Shown piece after piece: positions 16,941-25,166 of a stretch of DNA of 64,000 nucleotides. The stretch is taken from positions 496,001 through 560,000 of the forward strand of contig NZ_LGDY01000091.1 in NCBI RefSeq assembly GCF_001279525.1, written 5' to 3'. The notes under the pieces were generated by a model. It did not search any database. It saw nothing but the letters and a program-made list of their open reading frames with translations, and was not told the origin of the DNA. The DNA is from Nocardia sp. NRRL S-836 (GTDB taxonomy: Bacteria; Actinomycetota; Actinomycetes; Mycobacteriales; Pseudonocardiaceae). The position numbers and the translations under genes are program-made. Numbering within the stretch: position 1 is the first letter of the stretch; the number at the start of each line of letters is the position of its first letter.

Positions 16941-17345
16941 CGTCTTGGCGGACAGGAAGTAGCTGTCCCCGTTGATCCGCCCGACCGCGCGCGTGCACTG
17001 GTCGAGCGTGTCCGCGGCCCGCGACCACAGCTCCCGCTGCCCCCGCTCACCCGTCTTGTACCCGTGCGTCAGGTTGGGCTCGGTCGAGACGTACGTGATC
17101 AGGTAGAAGTCGTTGCGGTGCCCGGAAAGCCACTGGTCCCACACGTAGATGTAGGACCAGTTGCTGTCGCAGCCCTTGAACTGCTTCACCGACGCCACGG
17201 TGGTGTCGTAGTTCTTGACGTAGGCCGTGCTGCCGATCTGCGTCACGCCGCTCGGGCAGGCCGGGTTGCGCTCGGCCTGCGCGGTGCCCGTGACCCCTGC
17301 CGACGCCGCCGCGGTCAGCGCGATCACGGCCAGATGCTTGCGCAT
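16926..17345 (-). CDS. Small secreted protein, family A copy 1
   Basis: The 139-aa product has a clear signal peptide (MRKHLAVIALTAAASAGVTG, cleavage after AQA). The mature part has four cysteines and the pattern QIGSTAYVK, ASVKQFKGC, NWSYIYVW and a C-terminal C-T-R-A-V-G, ending E-R-C. A second copy with the same framework lies at 36975-37388. The strand-C-x-x-N-W arrangement recalls DUF2690-type domains, but this is only a resemblance. RBS AGGAGG precedes the ATG. Function unknown; the protein is presumably released or wall-associated. Confidence 0.75.
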   Translation of the reverse strand: MRKHLAVIALTAAASAGVTGTAQAERNPACPSGVTQIGSTAYVKNYDTTVASVKQFKGCDSNWSYIYVWDQWLSGHRNDFYLITYVSTEPNLTHGYKTGERGQRELWSRAADTLDQCTRAVGRINGDSYFLSAKTSERC

Positions 17346-17383
17346 GGTGCTCCTCCTCGATTCCGCGAAGAGCCTGCTGCGCA

Positions 17384-17402
17384 CCGGTTAGCCGGCGGTA
17401 AA
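17384..17402 (-). promoter_or_regulatory. CGGTTA/CGGTAA 11-bp direct repeat
   Basis: On the + strand the element reads CCGGTTAGCCGGCGGTAAA: CGGTTA and CGGTAA start 11 bp apart. Nearly the same element lies upstream of the paralogous secreted-protein gene (37408-37426). An 11-bp period is the hallmark of OmpR/PhoB-family response regulator sites. It lies 38 bp upstream of the ATG of the secreted protein. Confidence 0.5.
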
Positions 17403-17789
17403 TCAGTCGAGCACGGCCGTCGCCTCGACCTCGACCAGGTGCTCCGGCACGTCCAGCGCGGCCACGCCGATCAGCGTGGCCGGCGGCGCGGGCACGTGGC
17501 CCGCCTTCCGGCCCGCCGCGGCGATGCCTTCGAGCAGTTGCGGCATCTTGTCCGGCGTCCAGTCCACGACGTAGACGGTGACCCGGACGAGGTCCGCGAA
17601 CGACGCCCCGACGCCCCGCAGCGCGGTGTGGACGTTGAGGTAGGCCTGCTCGACCTGCGCGGCCAGGTCCGGCGCGGCGTCCCAGGCCACCTGGCCGGCC
17701 ACGTGCACGGTCCTCGTCCCCGTCGCCACGGCCACCTGGTGGTAGACGTCGATCTGCGGCAGGCCGTCGGGGTTGACCAGGGTGATCAT
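17403..17789 (-). CDS. RidA/YjgF-family protein
   Basis: The 128-aa product is a RidA-type trimeric enaminase/imine deaminase: VHVAGQVAWDAAPDL, NVHTALRGVGASFADLVRVTVYV and the closing VEVEATAVLD are family hallmarks. The canonical catalytic arginine region is not fully canonical (PPATLIGVAALDVPEHLVEVEA), so it may belong to a non-archetypal Rid subgroup. It is divergent from an HxlR regulator, and the control region contains paired repeats. Confidence 0.85.
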   Translation of the reverse strand: MITLVNPDGLPQIDVYHQVAVATGTRTVHVAGQVAWDAAPDLAAQVEQAYLNVHTALRGVGASFADLVRVTVYVVDWTPDKMPQLLEGIAAAGRKAGHVPAPPATLIGVAALDVPEHLVEVEATAVLD

Positions 17790-17802
17790 GCTTCCTCGCT
17801 CT

Positions 17803-17881
17803 CTTGTGGTTACTGGGAAACCGTAGGAGAGTGAGGCTCGACCTGGAAGAACGCACTATTAAGTGACTGGGGAACCACAAG
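17803..17881. promoter_or_regulatory. HxlR/RidA control region with direct and inverted repeats
   Basis: ACTGGGAAACC (17812-17822) recurs as ACTGGGGAACC (17866-17876). CTTGTGGTT (17803-17811) is matched in inverted form by AACCACAAG (17873-17881). The 12-mer ACCGTAGGAGAG (17820-17831) also occurs, in the same orientation relative to the regulator, in the second HxlR control region near 48.2 kb. These are candidate HxlR operators. Confidence 0.5.
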
Positions 17882-18256
17882 GTGAGCAAGCAGTTCACGC
17901 TGCCGCAGGACGCCGATCTCGCCCGCGCCGACTCGCTGGCGCGCGAGGTCTTCTCCGACGTCGCCAACAAGTGGGCGCTGCTGATCATCGAGGCGATCGG
18001 CGACGGCACCCGGCGCTTCACCGAGCTGCGCGCCGACGTCGACGGCATCAGCCACAAGATGCTCACGCAGAACCTGCGCCTGCTGGAGCGCAACGGCCTG
18101 GTGGAGCGGTTCGTGCACCCGACGGTGCCGCCACGGGTCGACTACACGCTGACCGAGCCGGGACGGGAGCTGCGCAAGACCGTCGACGCGATGTGCGCGT
18201 GGACGACGAGGTACCTGACCGAGATCGAGTCGGCCCGCCGCCGGTTCGACGGCTGA
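17882..18256 (+). CDS. HxlR-family transcriptional regulator
   Basis: The 124-aa product is a single winged helix of the HxlR type: NKWALLIIEAIGDGTRRFTEL, ISHKMLTQNLRLLERNGLVER and the wing HPTVPPRVDYTLTEPG. Family members sense redox or electrophiles through an N-terminal cysteine; here the only cysteine is near the C-terminus (AMCAWT), so that mechanism is doubtful. The start is GTG at 17882. It is divergent from the RidA gene, which is the likely target. Confidence 0.9.
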   Translation: MSKQFTLPQDADLARADSLAREVFSDVANKWALLIIEAIGDGTRRFTELRADVDGISHKMLTQNLRLLERNGLVERFVHPTVPPRVDYTLTEPGRELRKTVDAMCAWTTRYLTEIESARRRFDG

Positions 18257-18258
18257 GG

Positions 18259-19164
18259 TCAGGCCAGATCCGCGCGGAACGCACCGTGCAGCGCCTGGAC
18301 CAGGTGCCCCAGCCGGAACGCACGCGTCCGTTCGTCCTCGCTCATCCGGCTCCGCGCCCACGGGTCGTTGAGAGACCAGCTCGCCCTGCGCGCCAGCGTC
18401 GACCACTCGCGCACGTGCCGGCCCAGCTCACTGTCCGGGGTGACCACGACCGGTTCACCGCGCCGCGCCGTCTTCAGTGCCGCTGCCAGGCCGGGCGTGT
18501 CCCCGAGGTGCAGCTCGGTGACGATCTCCTCGGCGAGCGCGCGTGCGTTCCCGGGGCCGGACGGCCGGGCGCGGCTGAACCAGTGGTCGAAGTGCGCGCT
18601 GAGCAGCGGTGCGGTGAGCTGGTCGAGTGTCGGCGCGACACCGGTGACCAGCTCGCTCAGCCGCAGCGCGCGGCTGACGGCGTGCTCGTACTGGCCGCTG
18701 TCGTCGTCCGGGTCGAACCCGGCCGCCCGCATCAGGGGCAGCAGCCGGTCGGGGTCCGTGCCGTGGCGCGTGTCCGGGTGGTTGAGGTGGAAGCCGGTGA
18801 CGATCGTGCCGTCGACCGCGTAGCCGAACCTCGGCGTGGCGTAGTCGTGCCGCAGCACGGCGACCGCCTCGGTGCCGCGGGACAGCACGTCCACCAGGGT
18901 CTCCACCCAGAAGCCGTTGAGCTGCACCAGAACCGTCCACTCGCCGGCCGCCAGCGCACCGGCGACCTCCGGGTAGCCGTCCTCGTAGTTGTGCAGTTCG
19001 CCCACCTCCTCCGGCGCGCGTTCGGCCACCGTGTCCGCCAGCCCGCCGATGCGGCGAAGGGCGTCGAGCGGCTCGACGCCGCGCACGAACGCGATCGAGA
19101 AGATCTCGCCCAGGAACGGGTGGTTGCCGGGATGGGCGTCGGCCCAGGACAGCTCGTGTGGCAC
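18259..19164 (-). CDS. DUF6461-like protein
   Basis: The 301-aa product resembles actinobacterial DUF6461 proteins: an N-terminal part with FSIAFVRGVEPLDALRRIGG, then a W-x-V-L-V-Q-L-N-G-F central strand and a G-F-H-L-N-H segment. No catalytic motif, signal peptide or membrane helix is visible. Function unknown. The start is GTG at 19164. It lies 76 bp downstream of the terpene cyclase gene on the same strand, so cotranscription is possible but not clearly indicated. Confidence 0.6.
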   Translation of the reverse strand: MPHELSWADAHPGNHPFLGEIFSIAFVRGVEPLDALRRIGGLADTVAERAPEEVGELHNYEDGYPEVAGALAAGEWTVLVQLNGFWVETLVDVLSRGTEAVAVLRHDYATPRFGYAVDGTIVTGFHLNHPDTRHGTDPDRLLPLMRAAGFDPDDDSGQYEHAVSRALRLSELVTGVAPTLDQLTAPLLSAHFDHWFSRARPSGPGNARALAEEIVTELHLGDTPGLAAALKTARRGEPVVVTPDSELGRHVREWSTLARRASWSLNDPWARSRMSEDERTRAFRLGHLVQALHGAFRADLA

Positions 19165-19240
19165 GTGGTTCCCCCAAGAACGCGGTGCAGCGATCTTGGC
19201 ACGACACCCGGCCGTGTTCCCAGGCGCCGACGAGCACCGG

Positions 19241-20389
19241 TCACCCCGCGGAGCGCTGGTTGCCGTACCGGGCCGTGGTGGCGTGCCATTCCCGGTTGCC
19301 GCCGAGCCAGGCCCACATCCCGGCGAGGAACCGGCCCAGGGCGGGTGACCCGGTCAGGGCGAGGGAGGCCGACTCCCTCTCGTAGTCGTGCACGAGGTCG
19401 TTGTGGATCCGGATGCTGCGCTGGACGGCTTCGTCGTGCGTGCACCCCTCCTCCGCCGCGATCACGGCGGGCAGGTCGAAGTCCAGGCCGGGCGAGGAAC
19501 GTTCCTTGTCCATCGAGTACAGGTCGTTGACCAGGACACTCGCGGTGCCGGCCAGGTTCATCACGCGCCGTACCCGTGGATCGGCGAACTCGGGGCCGGG
19601 CACCTCGTACCCCGCGACCGCGTCGATCATCGCCAGGTTGGGGCGGAAGCTGTTGACCGCCCGGTTGAGCAGGTACTCCCACACCGACGGCAACCGGTCC
19701 TCGTGGCGCCAGGACGCCTCCTGCTCGTAGCCGAGGAACAGCGTGGCGGCTTCGTGCCTGATCCGCTCCGCCTGCACGGGTGTGGTGTACCGCGACAGCC
19801 GGCGCCATGCGCAGCGGTGAGCCGCCAGCACGGGCTCGCGATCGACGGCGGCGTCCAGGTCGGCGGCGTAGCGGTCGGGCATGGCCACCGGATCGGTCGC
19901 CGTGTAGGCCACGGCCAGGCGCGAACCGAGCAGCGCCGGCACCGAGCCCAGCGACGCGTCGTCGCAGTAGTAGTCGTCCGCGGTCCACCAGGCCAGCGTC
20001 ATCCGGGCGACGGCGAGCAGCCGGTCGTAGTCGTCGGTGTCCACGTACGTCAGCGTGATCAGCCGGCCGAAGTTCATCTCGCGCAGCACGTCCAGCCGCC
20101 CCGGGAAGATCCCCACCTGCCCGGCCCACTCGACGAGGCCGTCGTTGACCGCGCGCTCGAGCACCGGGTCCCGGCGCAGGGCGGGCGGGCAGTGCAGCTC
20201 GTCCCGCACCGGCGTCGCCCCGCACCGGCCGAGGGTCCGGGCGAGGTGAGCCGCTGAGGTCCCGATGCCGGACGGCCCCTGCGGAAGCCTCCCGGCGACT
20301 TCCGCGACGTGCGGGAACGGGAACTCCAGGAACCGGGCCCGGTATCGCGCGGCAAGAGCGGGCGACGTCACCGGGAGCACTTCCGACAC
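19241..20389 (-). CDS. Terpene cyclase, 2-methylisoborneol-synthase-like
   Basis: The 382-aa product is a class I terpene synthase. The metal-binding motif DDYYCDD begins at residue 138 and the NSE triad NDLYSMDKE at residue 288. Surrounding sequence (VNDGLVEWAGQVGIFPGRLD, LGSVPALLGSRLA, FLGYEQEASWR, WEYLLNRAVNSFRPNLA, VIAAEEGCTHDEAVQ) follows 2-methylisoborneol synthases closely, but the N-terminal extension is only about 80 residues. No geranyl-diphosphate methyltransferase or encapsulin gene adjoins it, so the true substrate is open. GTG at 20389 has AGGAGG six bases upstream. Confidence 0.88.
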   Translation of the reverse strand: MSEVLPVTSPALAARYRARFLEFPFPHVAEVAGRLPQGPSGIGTSAAHLARTLGRCGATPVRDELHCPPALRRDPVLERAVNDGLVEWAGQVGIFPGRLDVLREMNFGRLITLTYVDTDDYDRLLAVARMTLAWWTADDYYCDDASLGSVPALLGSRLAVAYTATDPVAMPDRYAADLDAAVDREPVLAAHRCAWRRLSRYTTPVQAERIRHEAATLFLGYEQEASWRHEDRLPSVWEYLLNRAVNSFRPNLAMIDAVAGYEVPGPEFADPRVRRVMNLAGTASVLVNDLYSMDKERSSPGLDFDLPAVIAAEEGCTHDEAVQRSIRIHNDLVHDYERESASLALTGSPALGRFLAGMWAWLGGNREWHATTARYGNQRSAG

Positions 20390-20777
20390 AGGGTTCCTCC
20401 TGGTGCGAGGTGAACGGCGCGACGGGCCGGCAGTCCGGTGAGCCTGCCGGACACGCGGGACGAGGACCGGTGGACCGCGGCTGTGCCGCTTCCGGGCCAC
20501 AGTGCCAGAGGCGGGTGCCGGACGGCAGAGGTGATCGGCGGTGTCACTCGTACGGGTAGAGAGGCGGCATTCCGCGCACGGGTGATGTCGCTGAGACCTG
20601 TTCCTTTCTTGTCCCAGGTGGACGGTTTCGCCGGTGTCAGCGGATGTCCGTTCCGCAGGCGTGAGCGACCGACACCCACTTCGTGTGACGGCTTCGGATG
20701 CACCCGTTCGGCCGATATCCCCGTGCACCGCGGGTTCGTTGAGGAAGGGCAACTCCTGCGACGTGAGGACCTGACGG
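20390..20777. other. Intergenic control region, terpene cyclase / VWA gene
   Basis: This 388-bp stretch separates two divergent genes. It has no convincing reading frame. An inverted repeat CCGGCAG-N10-CTGCCGG (20427-20450) lies about 40 bp upstream of the cyclase start and could be an operator or leader hairpin. Nothing else stands out. Confidence 0.5.
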
Positions 20778-21887
20778 ATGAGAAGGCTCGGAGCCGGACT
20801 GGCTGCCGCTGTGCTGGTGCTGGCAGGCGGTGTGCCGGCGGGCGCGGTGGAAGGCACACTGCCCGGCGGGATCGGGATCGGGGTGGACATCGAGACGCCA
20901 CTGCCCGACACGGTGATCCCGAAGGGCACCACCAAGGTGGTCGGCACGGCGTCGATCGGCACCAAGGCGGCGACGCCGAGGACATCGGTGGTCTACGTGC
21001 TGGACAGCTCCGGCAGCCTCACCCAGGCCGGGTGGGACGCGGAGAAGCAGGCGGTCGCGGACTTCCACCGGAAGGTGGCGCAGCAGCCGTACCTGGGCGT
21101 CGGCGGTGCCGGGCTGGCCGCGTTCTCCACCGGTGGGCGGGTCTTCTGGACCGGTCCGGCCGCTGGTCCGCAGTTCCACAACGCGCTGGCGGCGCTGCAG
21201 TGGCAGGACGGCAGCACCAACTTCACCGCGGGCCTGCGGGCCGGCACCGAGGCCGCGAACGCGACGACCGAACCGCGATCGATCATGATCTTCCTGTCCG
21301 ACGGCCGCGACAACCACGCCCTGGAGAACTTCGAGGGCGCGCTGGCCCAGGTGCCCGAGCGGGTGGACATCCACACCGTGGCGTTCGGCCCTGACGCCGA
21401 GTGCGGCAACGGCCCGCGCAGCCTCAAGCGGATGGCCGACGTCACCGGCGGCGCGTGTGTGAAGGCTTCCGGAACGGGAGACCTGCCGACAGCGCTGGCG
21501 GCGCTGTTCCCGTCCGAGCTGCAGCGCCTGACGCTGACCGTGGACGGCGGCCCGGAGCTGCCGATCACCGACATCACCCCGGCCCTGCCCCAGCCCGGCC
21601 CGCGCCAGGTCCGCTACACCGTCGAGACCCCGCCGCTGGACGTGGGCAACCACCCGTTGTGCGTCACCGCCCACGGCACCGACTTCGGCGGGGCGGGCAA
21701 GGTCACCGACTGCACCAACGTGATCATCCGCGAACCCGGCACCAGCCCCGGCACCACCCCGGCCACCAGCTCACCCACGACCACCACCCCGGCCAGCCCG
21801 CCGCCGGCGGCGCTGCCGGGCAACCGCCAGGTCAGCGTCATCCCGCGCGGCGGCGTGGACACCGGCGGCGCAACGGCGGCACCATGA
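20778..21887 (+). CDS. Secreted VWA-domain protein, putative sortase substrate
   Basis: The 369-aa product has a signal peptide (cleavage near AGAVEG) and a von Willebrand factor A domain (about residues 70-240) with the MIDAS core DSSGS and later FLSDGRDN. A beta-rich domain with two cysteines follows, then a T/P/S-rich linker of wall-protein type. The C-terminus is QVSVIPRGGVDTGGATAAP, without a hydrophobic anchor. It overlaps the class F sortase gene by 4 bp, so it is probably that enzyme's partner, anchored or processed at the PRGGVDTGG tail. ATG at 20778 has GAGGA upstream. Confidence 0.8.
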   Translation: MRRLGAGLAAAVLVLAGGVPAGAVEGTLPGGIGIGVDIETPLPDTVIPKGTTKVVGTASIGTKAATPRTSVVYVLDSSGSLTQAGWDAEKQAVADFHRKVAQQPYLGVGGAGLAAFSTGGRVFWTGPAAGPQFHNALAALQWQDGSTNFTAGLRAGTEAANATTEPRSIMIFLSDGRDNHALENFEGALAQVPERVDIHTVAFGPDAECGNGPRSLKRMADVTGGACVKASGTGDLPTALAALFPSELQRLTLTVDGGPELPITDITPALPQPGPRQVRYTVETPPLDVGNHPLCVTAHGTDFGGAGKVTDCTNVIIREPGTSPGTTPATSSPTTTTPASPPPAALPGNRQVSVIPRGGVDTGGATAAP

Positions 21888-22480
21888 CCACCCGCAAGCG
21901 CGCGATCATCGCCGCCACCGCGGCCGCCCTCCTGATCGCCGGCCTGCTCACCGCCGGGTTCCTCCTGCCCTCCGACGACGACCCGGCCGGGCAGGCCGCC
22001 GGGCAGCCCACCACCGCGCAACCACCGGCGACGTCCGCCACGCCACCGGTCGAGGTGCGCATCCCCGCCCTCGGCGCCCGTTCCAGCCTGATCCCGCTGG
22101 GCGTCAACCCCGACGGCACCGCCGAGGTCCCGCCTCTGGACCAGCCACTGCAAGCCGGTTGGTACAAGTACGGCCCCGCACCCGGCGACACCGGCCCCGC
22201 CGTCCTGTTCGGCCACGTCGACGGCCACGGCCGCCCCGGCATCTTCCACGACCTGGCCGAGCTGAAGGCCGGTGACCGCGTCGAGGTCACCCGTCACGAC
22301 AACAGCATCGCCACCTTCACCATCAGCCGGGTCGACCGCGTCCCGAAGGACCGCTTTCCCACCGACGCCGTCTACGGCGAGACCACCACCCCGCAGCTGC
22401 GCCTGGTCACCTGCGGCGGCGCCTTCGACCCCGCCACCGGCGACTACCGGGACAACGTCATCGCCTACGCCGGCCAATAG
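21884..22480 (+). CDS. Class F sortase
   Basis: The 198-aa product has one N-terminal membrane helix (residues about 8-28), a low-complexity linker and a sortase beta-barrel. The catalytic set is H111 (LFGHVDG), C177 (LVTCGG) and R189 (DYRDNV). Length and the VEIPAL-like entry (VEVRIPALGARSSL) match class F sortases of actinobacteria, whose substrates are poorly known. Its ATG overlaps the stop of the VWA protein gene, so they form a two-gene unit. Confidence 0.9.
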   Translation: MTTRKRAIIAATAAALLIAGLLTAGFLLPSDDDPAGQAAGQPTTAQPPATSATPPVEVRIPALGARSSLIPLGVNPDGTAEVPPLDQPLQAGWYKYGPAPGDTGPAVLFGHVDGHGRPGIFHDLAELKAGDRVEVTRHDNSIATFTISRVDRVPKDRFPTDAVYGETTTPQLRLVTCGGAFDPATGDYRDNVIAYAGQ

Positions 22481-22750
22481 GACCAGCTCACCCGTGACGC
22501 GGGTGCCACGGGTCTGTTCGACCGGTGGAGCCGGCCGCGCACGACGGCGGCGGTGTCACGGCTGCTTGAACGCGGCGGACCGGTCGGCACCGGGCGAACT
22601 GCTCCTCGATCTCGGCGACGTGCCGGGAGCGGGTGCTCGGCGGTGGACGGTGGAGGTCCGGAACCGGCGTGGTGCTGATCGGACCCGGCTCCGCAGGCGG
22701 ATCAGTGACAATCCACTCGGGACAGTCCTCAGTGGAAGGTCAGAGCGCCG
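22481..22750. other. Intergenic stretch without a clear gene
   Basis: About 270 bp lie between the sortase stop and the terminator hairpin of the glyoxalase-like gene. A + frame of roughly 80 codons from 22550 has coding-like composition (ending near 22770) but no start with a ribosome site, no similarity that I recognise and no partner. It may be a remnant. Confidence 0.4.
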
Positions 22751-22788
22751 TCGGGCGGCTCGCCGCCGTGCAGCGGCGAGCCGCCCGA
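22751..22788 (-). terminator. Strong hairpin terminator
   Basis: A perfect 16-bp inverted repeat (TCGGGCGGCTCGCCGC, 6-nt loop CGTGCA, then its complement) lies 7 bp beyond the stop of the glyoxalase-like gene. It lacks a U-tract. Confidence 0.8.
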
Positions 22789-22795
22789 CACGGCG

Positions 22796-23131
22796 TCACG
22801 CCCGCGGTTCGTACAGGCTGAACGGCGTGCCCTGGTCGTCGGAGCAGTGCGCGATCCGCCCGACCTCCGGCACCTGCTGCACGTCGTCGGCCTTGCCGCC
22901 CAGCTCCTGCACGCGGCGCACCGACGCGTCGATGTCGGCGGTGTGGAAGTAGACGCGCGGCTGGGTCAGCTGGGAGTCCTTGGCCGCGATCGCACCGGCC
23001 GCGCCGTTGGTGACGACGTGGTAGTCGTCGCCCATCAGGCTCGTGTCCCACCCGAACAGGCCGCCGTAGAACGCCCTGGCCCGCGCGGTGTCGTCGGCGG
23101 GCAGCTCGAACCAGTTCAGCTCTCCGGACAT
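22796..23131 (-). CDS. VOC/glyoxalase-family protein, ECF42 target
   Basis: The 111-aa product is one vicinal-oxygen-chelate module pair: NWFELPADDTARARAFYGGLFGWD at the start, then PRVYFHTADIDASVRRVQELGG and DDQGTPFSLYEPRA. Metal ligands are not certain. Members include glyoxalases, dioxygenases and antibiotic-binding proteins. A promoter of exactly the ECF42 type lies 38 bp upstream of its ATG, which links it to the sigma factor gene about 450 bp upstream. ATG at 23131 is preceded by AAGGAGA. Confidence 0.85.
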   Translation of the reverse strand: MSGELNWFELPADDTARARAFYGGLFGWDTSLMGDDYHVVTNGAAGAIAAKDSQLTQPRVYFHTADIDASVRRVQELGGKADDVQQVPEVGRIAHCSDDQGTPFSLYEPRA

Positions 23132-23169
23132 CTTCGCTCTCCTTGCGGTCGTGGTGCTTGTGAACCGAG

Positions 23170-23196
23170 GACGAGCGGGCGACGCCGAACTCGACA
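23170..23196 (-). promoter_or_regulatory. ECF42-type promoter of the VOC gene
   Basis: On the minus strand, TGTCGA (23196-23191), a 17-bp spacer and CGTC (23173-23170) match the -35/-10 described for ECF42 sigma factors. The same element, with the same spacer and similar flanks, precedes the DGPF/ECF42 operon at 25167-25193. The -35 lies just beyond the stop of the decayed gene upstream. Confidence 0.75.
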
Positions 23197-23582
23197 TCAC
23201 CGCCGGAGTTTTTCGCAGGCGGTGTCGAAGTGCTGGAGCGCGGCGCCCACGGCGGCCGCGACGGTGTCTCGAAGATCTCGTCCTCGGTGTGGCTCTGCTT
23301 GAGCACGCGCAGGTCGTCGGTGAGGCGGTGGAACGCCGTGCGGACGCTCTGCGCCAGGCCGCTTTCGCGGGCACCGCACTGCCCGCGAGCTGAGGTGACC
23401 ACGCCGCCACCGACGACGGCCCGCGCGCTCAGGTCCAGGAACACCGCGCCGAAGAACTCCGGGCGGTACAACAGGGTCTACGGCACGTCGGACATCGGCG
23501 CCCGCGAGGTGAGCCGGGTCAGGCCGAAGGACAGCCACGCGGGCAGCCGGTGACCGTGGTCGAGCACGCCGAGCCGCGTCAA
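23197..23582 (-). pseudogene. Decayed carboxymuconolactone-decarboxylase-like gene
   Basis: In one frame from TTG at 23582 (overlapping the sigma stop as TTGA) the product reads [12 protein letters not shown], hits TAG at 23478-23480, and continues in the same frame with LLYRPEFFGAVFLDLSARAV to EDEIFET near 23265. There the frame shifts: a 2-bp excess (ACAC for AC) separates it from VAAAVGAALQHFDTACEK, which ends at 23197. The YRPEFFG and E-D-E-I-F-E-x-V-A-A-A-V-G-A segments resemble CMD/alkylhydroperoxidase-like proteins. The expected C-x-x-C site is also missing. Two lesions make this a pseudogene or a sequencing problem. Confidence 0.6.
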
Positions 23583-24772
23583 CGCCCCTCCAGGGAACGG
23601 ATCCGGCCCGCCAGGAACCGCTGGTCCGCCGCGCTGACCGCGAGCCCGGCCGCCACCCGGTACGCCGTCAGCGCCTCCGCGTCGCGCCCGAGCCGCCGCA
23701 GCAGGTCGGCACGGGCGGAGTGCAGCAGGTGGTACGACTCCAGCCCGCTGATCGCGTCGATCAACGCCAGCCCCACCGCGGGCCCCTCGGCCATCGCCAC
23801 CGCCACCGCGTGGTTCAGCTCGACCACCGGGGTCGGTGCCACGGCGAGCAGTTCGCCGTACAGCGCGGCGATCCGCGACCAGTCGACCGTGTCCTGCACG
23901 TGCAGCGCGGCGATCACGGCGTGCAGCACGTACGGGCCGGCCGTGCCGAACCGCAGCGCGCGGTCGAGCAGCGTCATGCCCTCGGCGATCTTGTCGACGT
24001 CCCACAGCGAGCGGTCCTGGTCCTCCAGCAGCACCAGGTCGCCGTTCGGGGCGTACCGGGCGGCGCTGCGGGAGTCGTGCAGCAGCAACAACGCGACCAG
24101 CCCCATCGCCTCCGGTTCGTCCGGCATCAGCGCGGCGACGAGCTTGGCCAGCCGGACCGCCTCCTGCCGCAGGTCGGCGTCGCCGGTCGTGTAGCCCTGG
24201 GTGAAGATCAGGTACAGCACCGTCAGCACGCCCTGCAGCCGTTCGGGCAGCAGGTGGTCGGCGGGCACCTCGAACGTGATCCCGGCGTCGCGGATCTTGC
24301 GCTTGGCCCGCACCAGCCGCTGGGCCAGCGCGGGTTCGGCGACCAGGAACGTCCTGGCGATCTGCGCAGCCGTGAAGCCCGCCACCGCCTGCAGCGTCAG
24401 CGCCAGCCTGGCCTCCTGCGCCAGCGCCGGGTGGCAGCACGTGAAGATCAGGCTCAGCCGCTCGTCACCCAGGTCCACGAGCTGCTTCTCGGTCATCGTC
24501 ACCGGTTCCGGCGCCGGTGGCGCCTTGGTGCGGGCCATCGCCGTGTGCCGCAACCGGTCGAGCGCGTGGTTGCGCGCGACGGTGAGCAGCCACGCGAACG
24601 GGTCGTCCGGCACGGCGGTGCGCGGCCAGCGGCGCAACGCCTGCGAGCACGCCTCCTGCAGCGCGTCCTCGGCCAGCTCGAAGTCGCCGAGCGCGCGCAT
24701 GAGCGCCGCGAGCATCCGGGATCGGTGCTCGCGGTAGACCCGTTCGACCGCCGCGGAGGCCAGGTCGCTCAT
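23579..24772 (-). CDS. ECF42-group sigma factor with C-terminal extension
   Basis: The 397-aa product has sigma region 2 ([36 protein letters not shown] is its core), region 4 ([29 protein letters not shown]) and a long C-terminal extension of about 200 residues with TPR-like helices, ending [13 protein letters not shown]. That layout, plus the upstream DGPF gene, defines the ECF42 group, in which no anti-sigma factor is known and the extension controls activity. The ATG at 24772 overlaps the DGPF stop by 4 bp. ECF42-type promoters precede its operon and the VOC gene. Confidence 0.92.
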   Translation of the reverse strand: MSDLASAAVERVYREHRSRMLAALMRALGDFELAEDALQEACSQALRRWPRTAVPDDPFAWLLTVARNHALDRLRHTAMARTKAPPAPEPVTMTEKQLVDLGDERLSLIFTCCHPALAQEARLALTLQAVAGFTAAQIARTFLVAEPALAQRLVRAKRKIRDAGITFEVPADHLLPERLQGVLTVLYLIFTQGYTTGDADLRQEAVRLAKLVAALMPDEPEAMGLVALLLLHDSRSAARYAPNGDLVLLEDQDRSLWDVDKIAEGMTLLDRALRFGTAGPYVLHAVIAALHVQDTVDWSRIAALYGELLAVAPTPVVELNHAVAVAMAEGPAVGLALIDAISGLESYHLLHSARADLLRRLGRDAEALTAYRVAAGLAVSAADQRFLAGRIRSLEGR

Positions 24773-25140
24773 GCCACCCCGTGGTTGAGGCCGGGGATGT
24801 GGTCGACCGGGCGCACCTCCAGCGTGGCGCCGAACTGGGCCTGCGGGCACAGCTCGGCGAGCTCCAGCGCCTCGTCGAGGTCGCGGCAGTCGAGCAGGTA
24901 GTAGCCGCCGAGGTGCTCGTGCGTCTCGGCGAACGGCCCGTCGGTGAGCACCGCCCTGCCGTCCCGCACGCGCACGGTCGTGGCGGTGGTGACCGGCTTC
25001 AGCGGGTCACCGGCCACGAACACACCCCGGCGGCGGCACTCGTCCGCGAACGCGTTGACCCTGGTCAAGACGTCCTCGAACCGCGGGTCACCGGGCTTGG
25101 GCCGGTCCTCGCAGTTGTAGATCAGGAACATGTAGTGCAT
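24769..25140 (-). CDS. YCII-related DGPF-domain protein
   Basis: The 123-aa product carries the namesake motif in [21 protein letters not shown] and the ferredoxin-like YCII fold. These proteins are almost always encoded beside ECF42 sigma factors; a small-molecule sensing or enzymatic role is presumed but unproven. ATG at 25140 has GGAGG six bases upstream. Its gene is the first of the operon and carries the ECF42-type promoter, implying autoregulation. Confidence 0.92.
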   Translation of the reverse strand: MHYMFLIYNCEDRPKPGDPRFEDVLTRVNAFADECRRRGVFVAGDPLKPVTTATTVRVRDGRAVLTDGPFAETHEHLGGYYLLDCRDLDEALELAELCPQAQFGATLEVRPVDHIPGLNHGVA

Positions 25141-25166
25141 GCGTGCCCTCCAGTCGTCGTTCCGAG

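Noticed and set aside
23203..23538. A stand-alone 113-codon minus-strand gene
   Set aside because: Only its last 20 codons are protein-like; the rest is Arg-rich shadow of the decayed CMD-like frame, so it was treated as part of the pseudogene.
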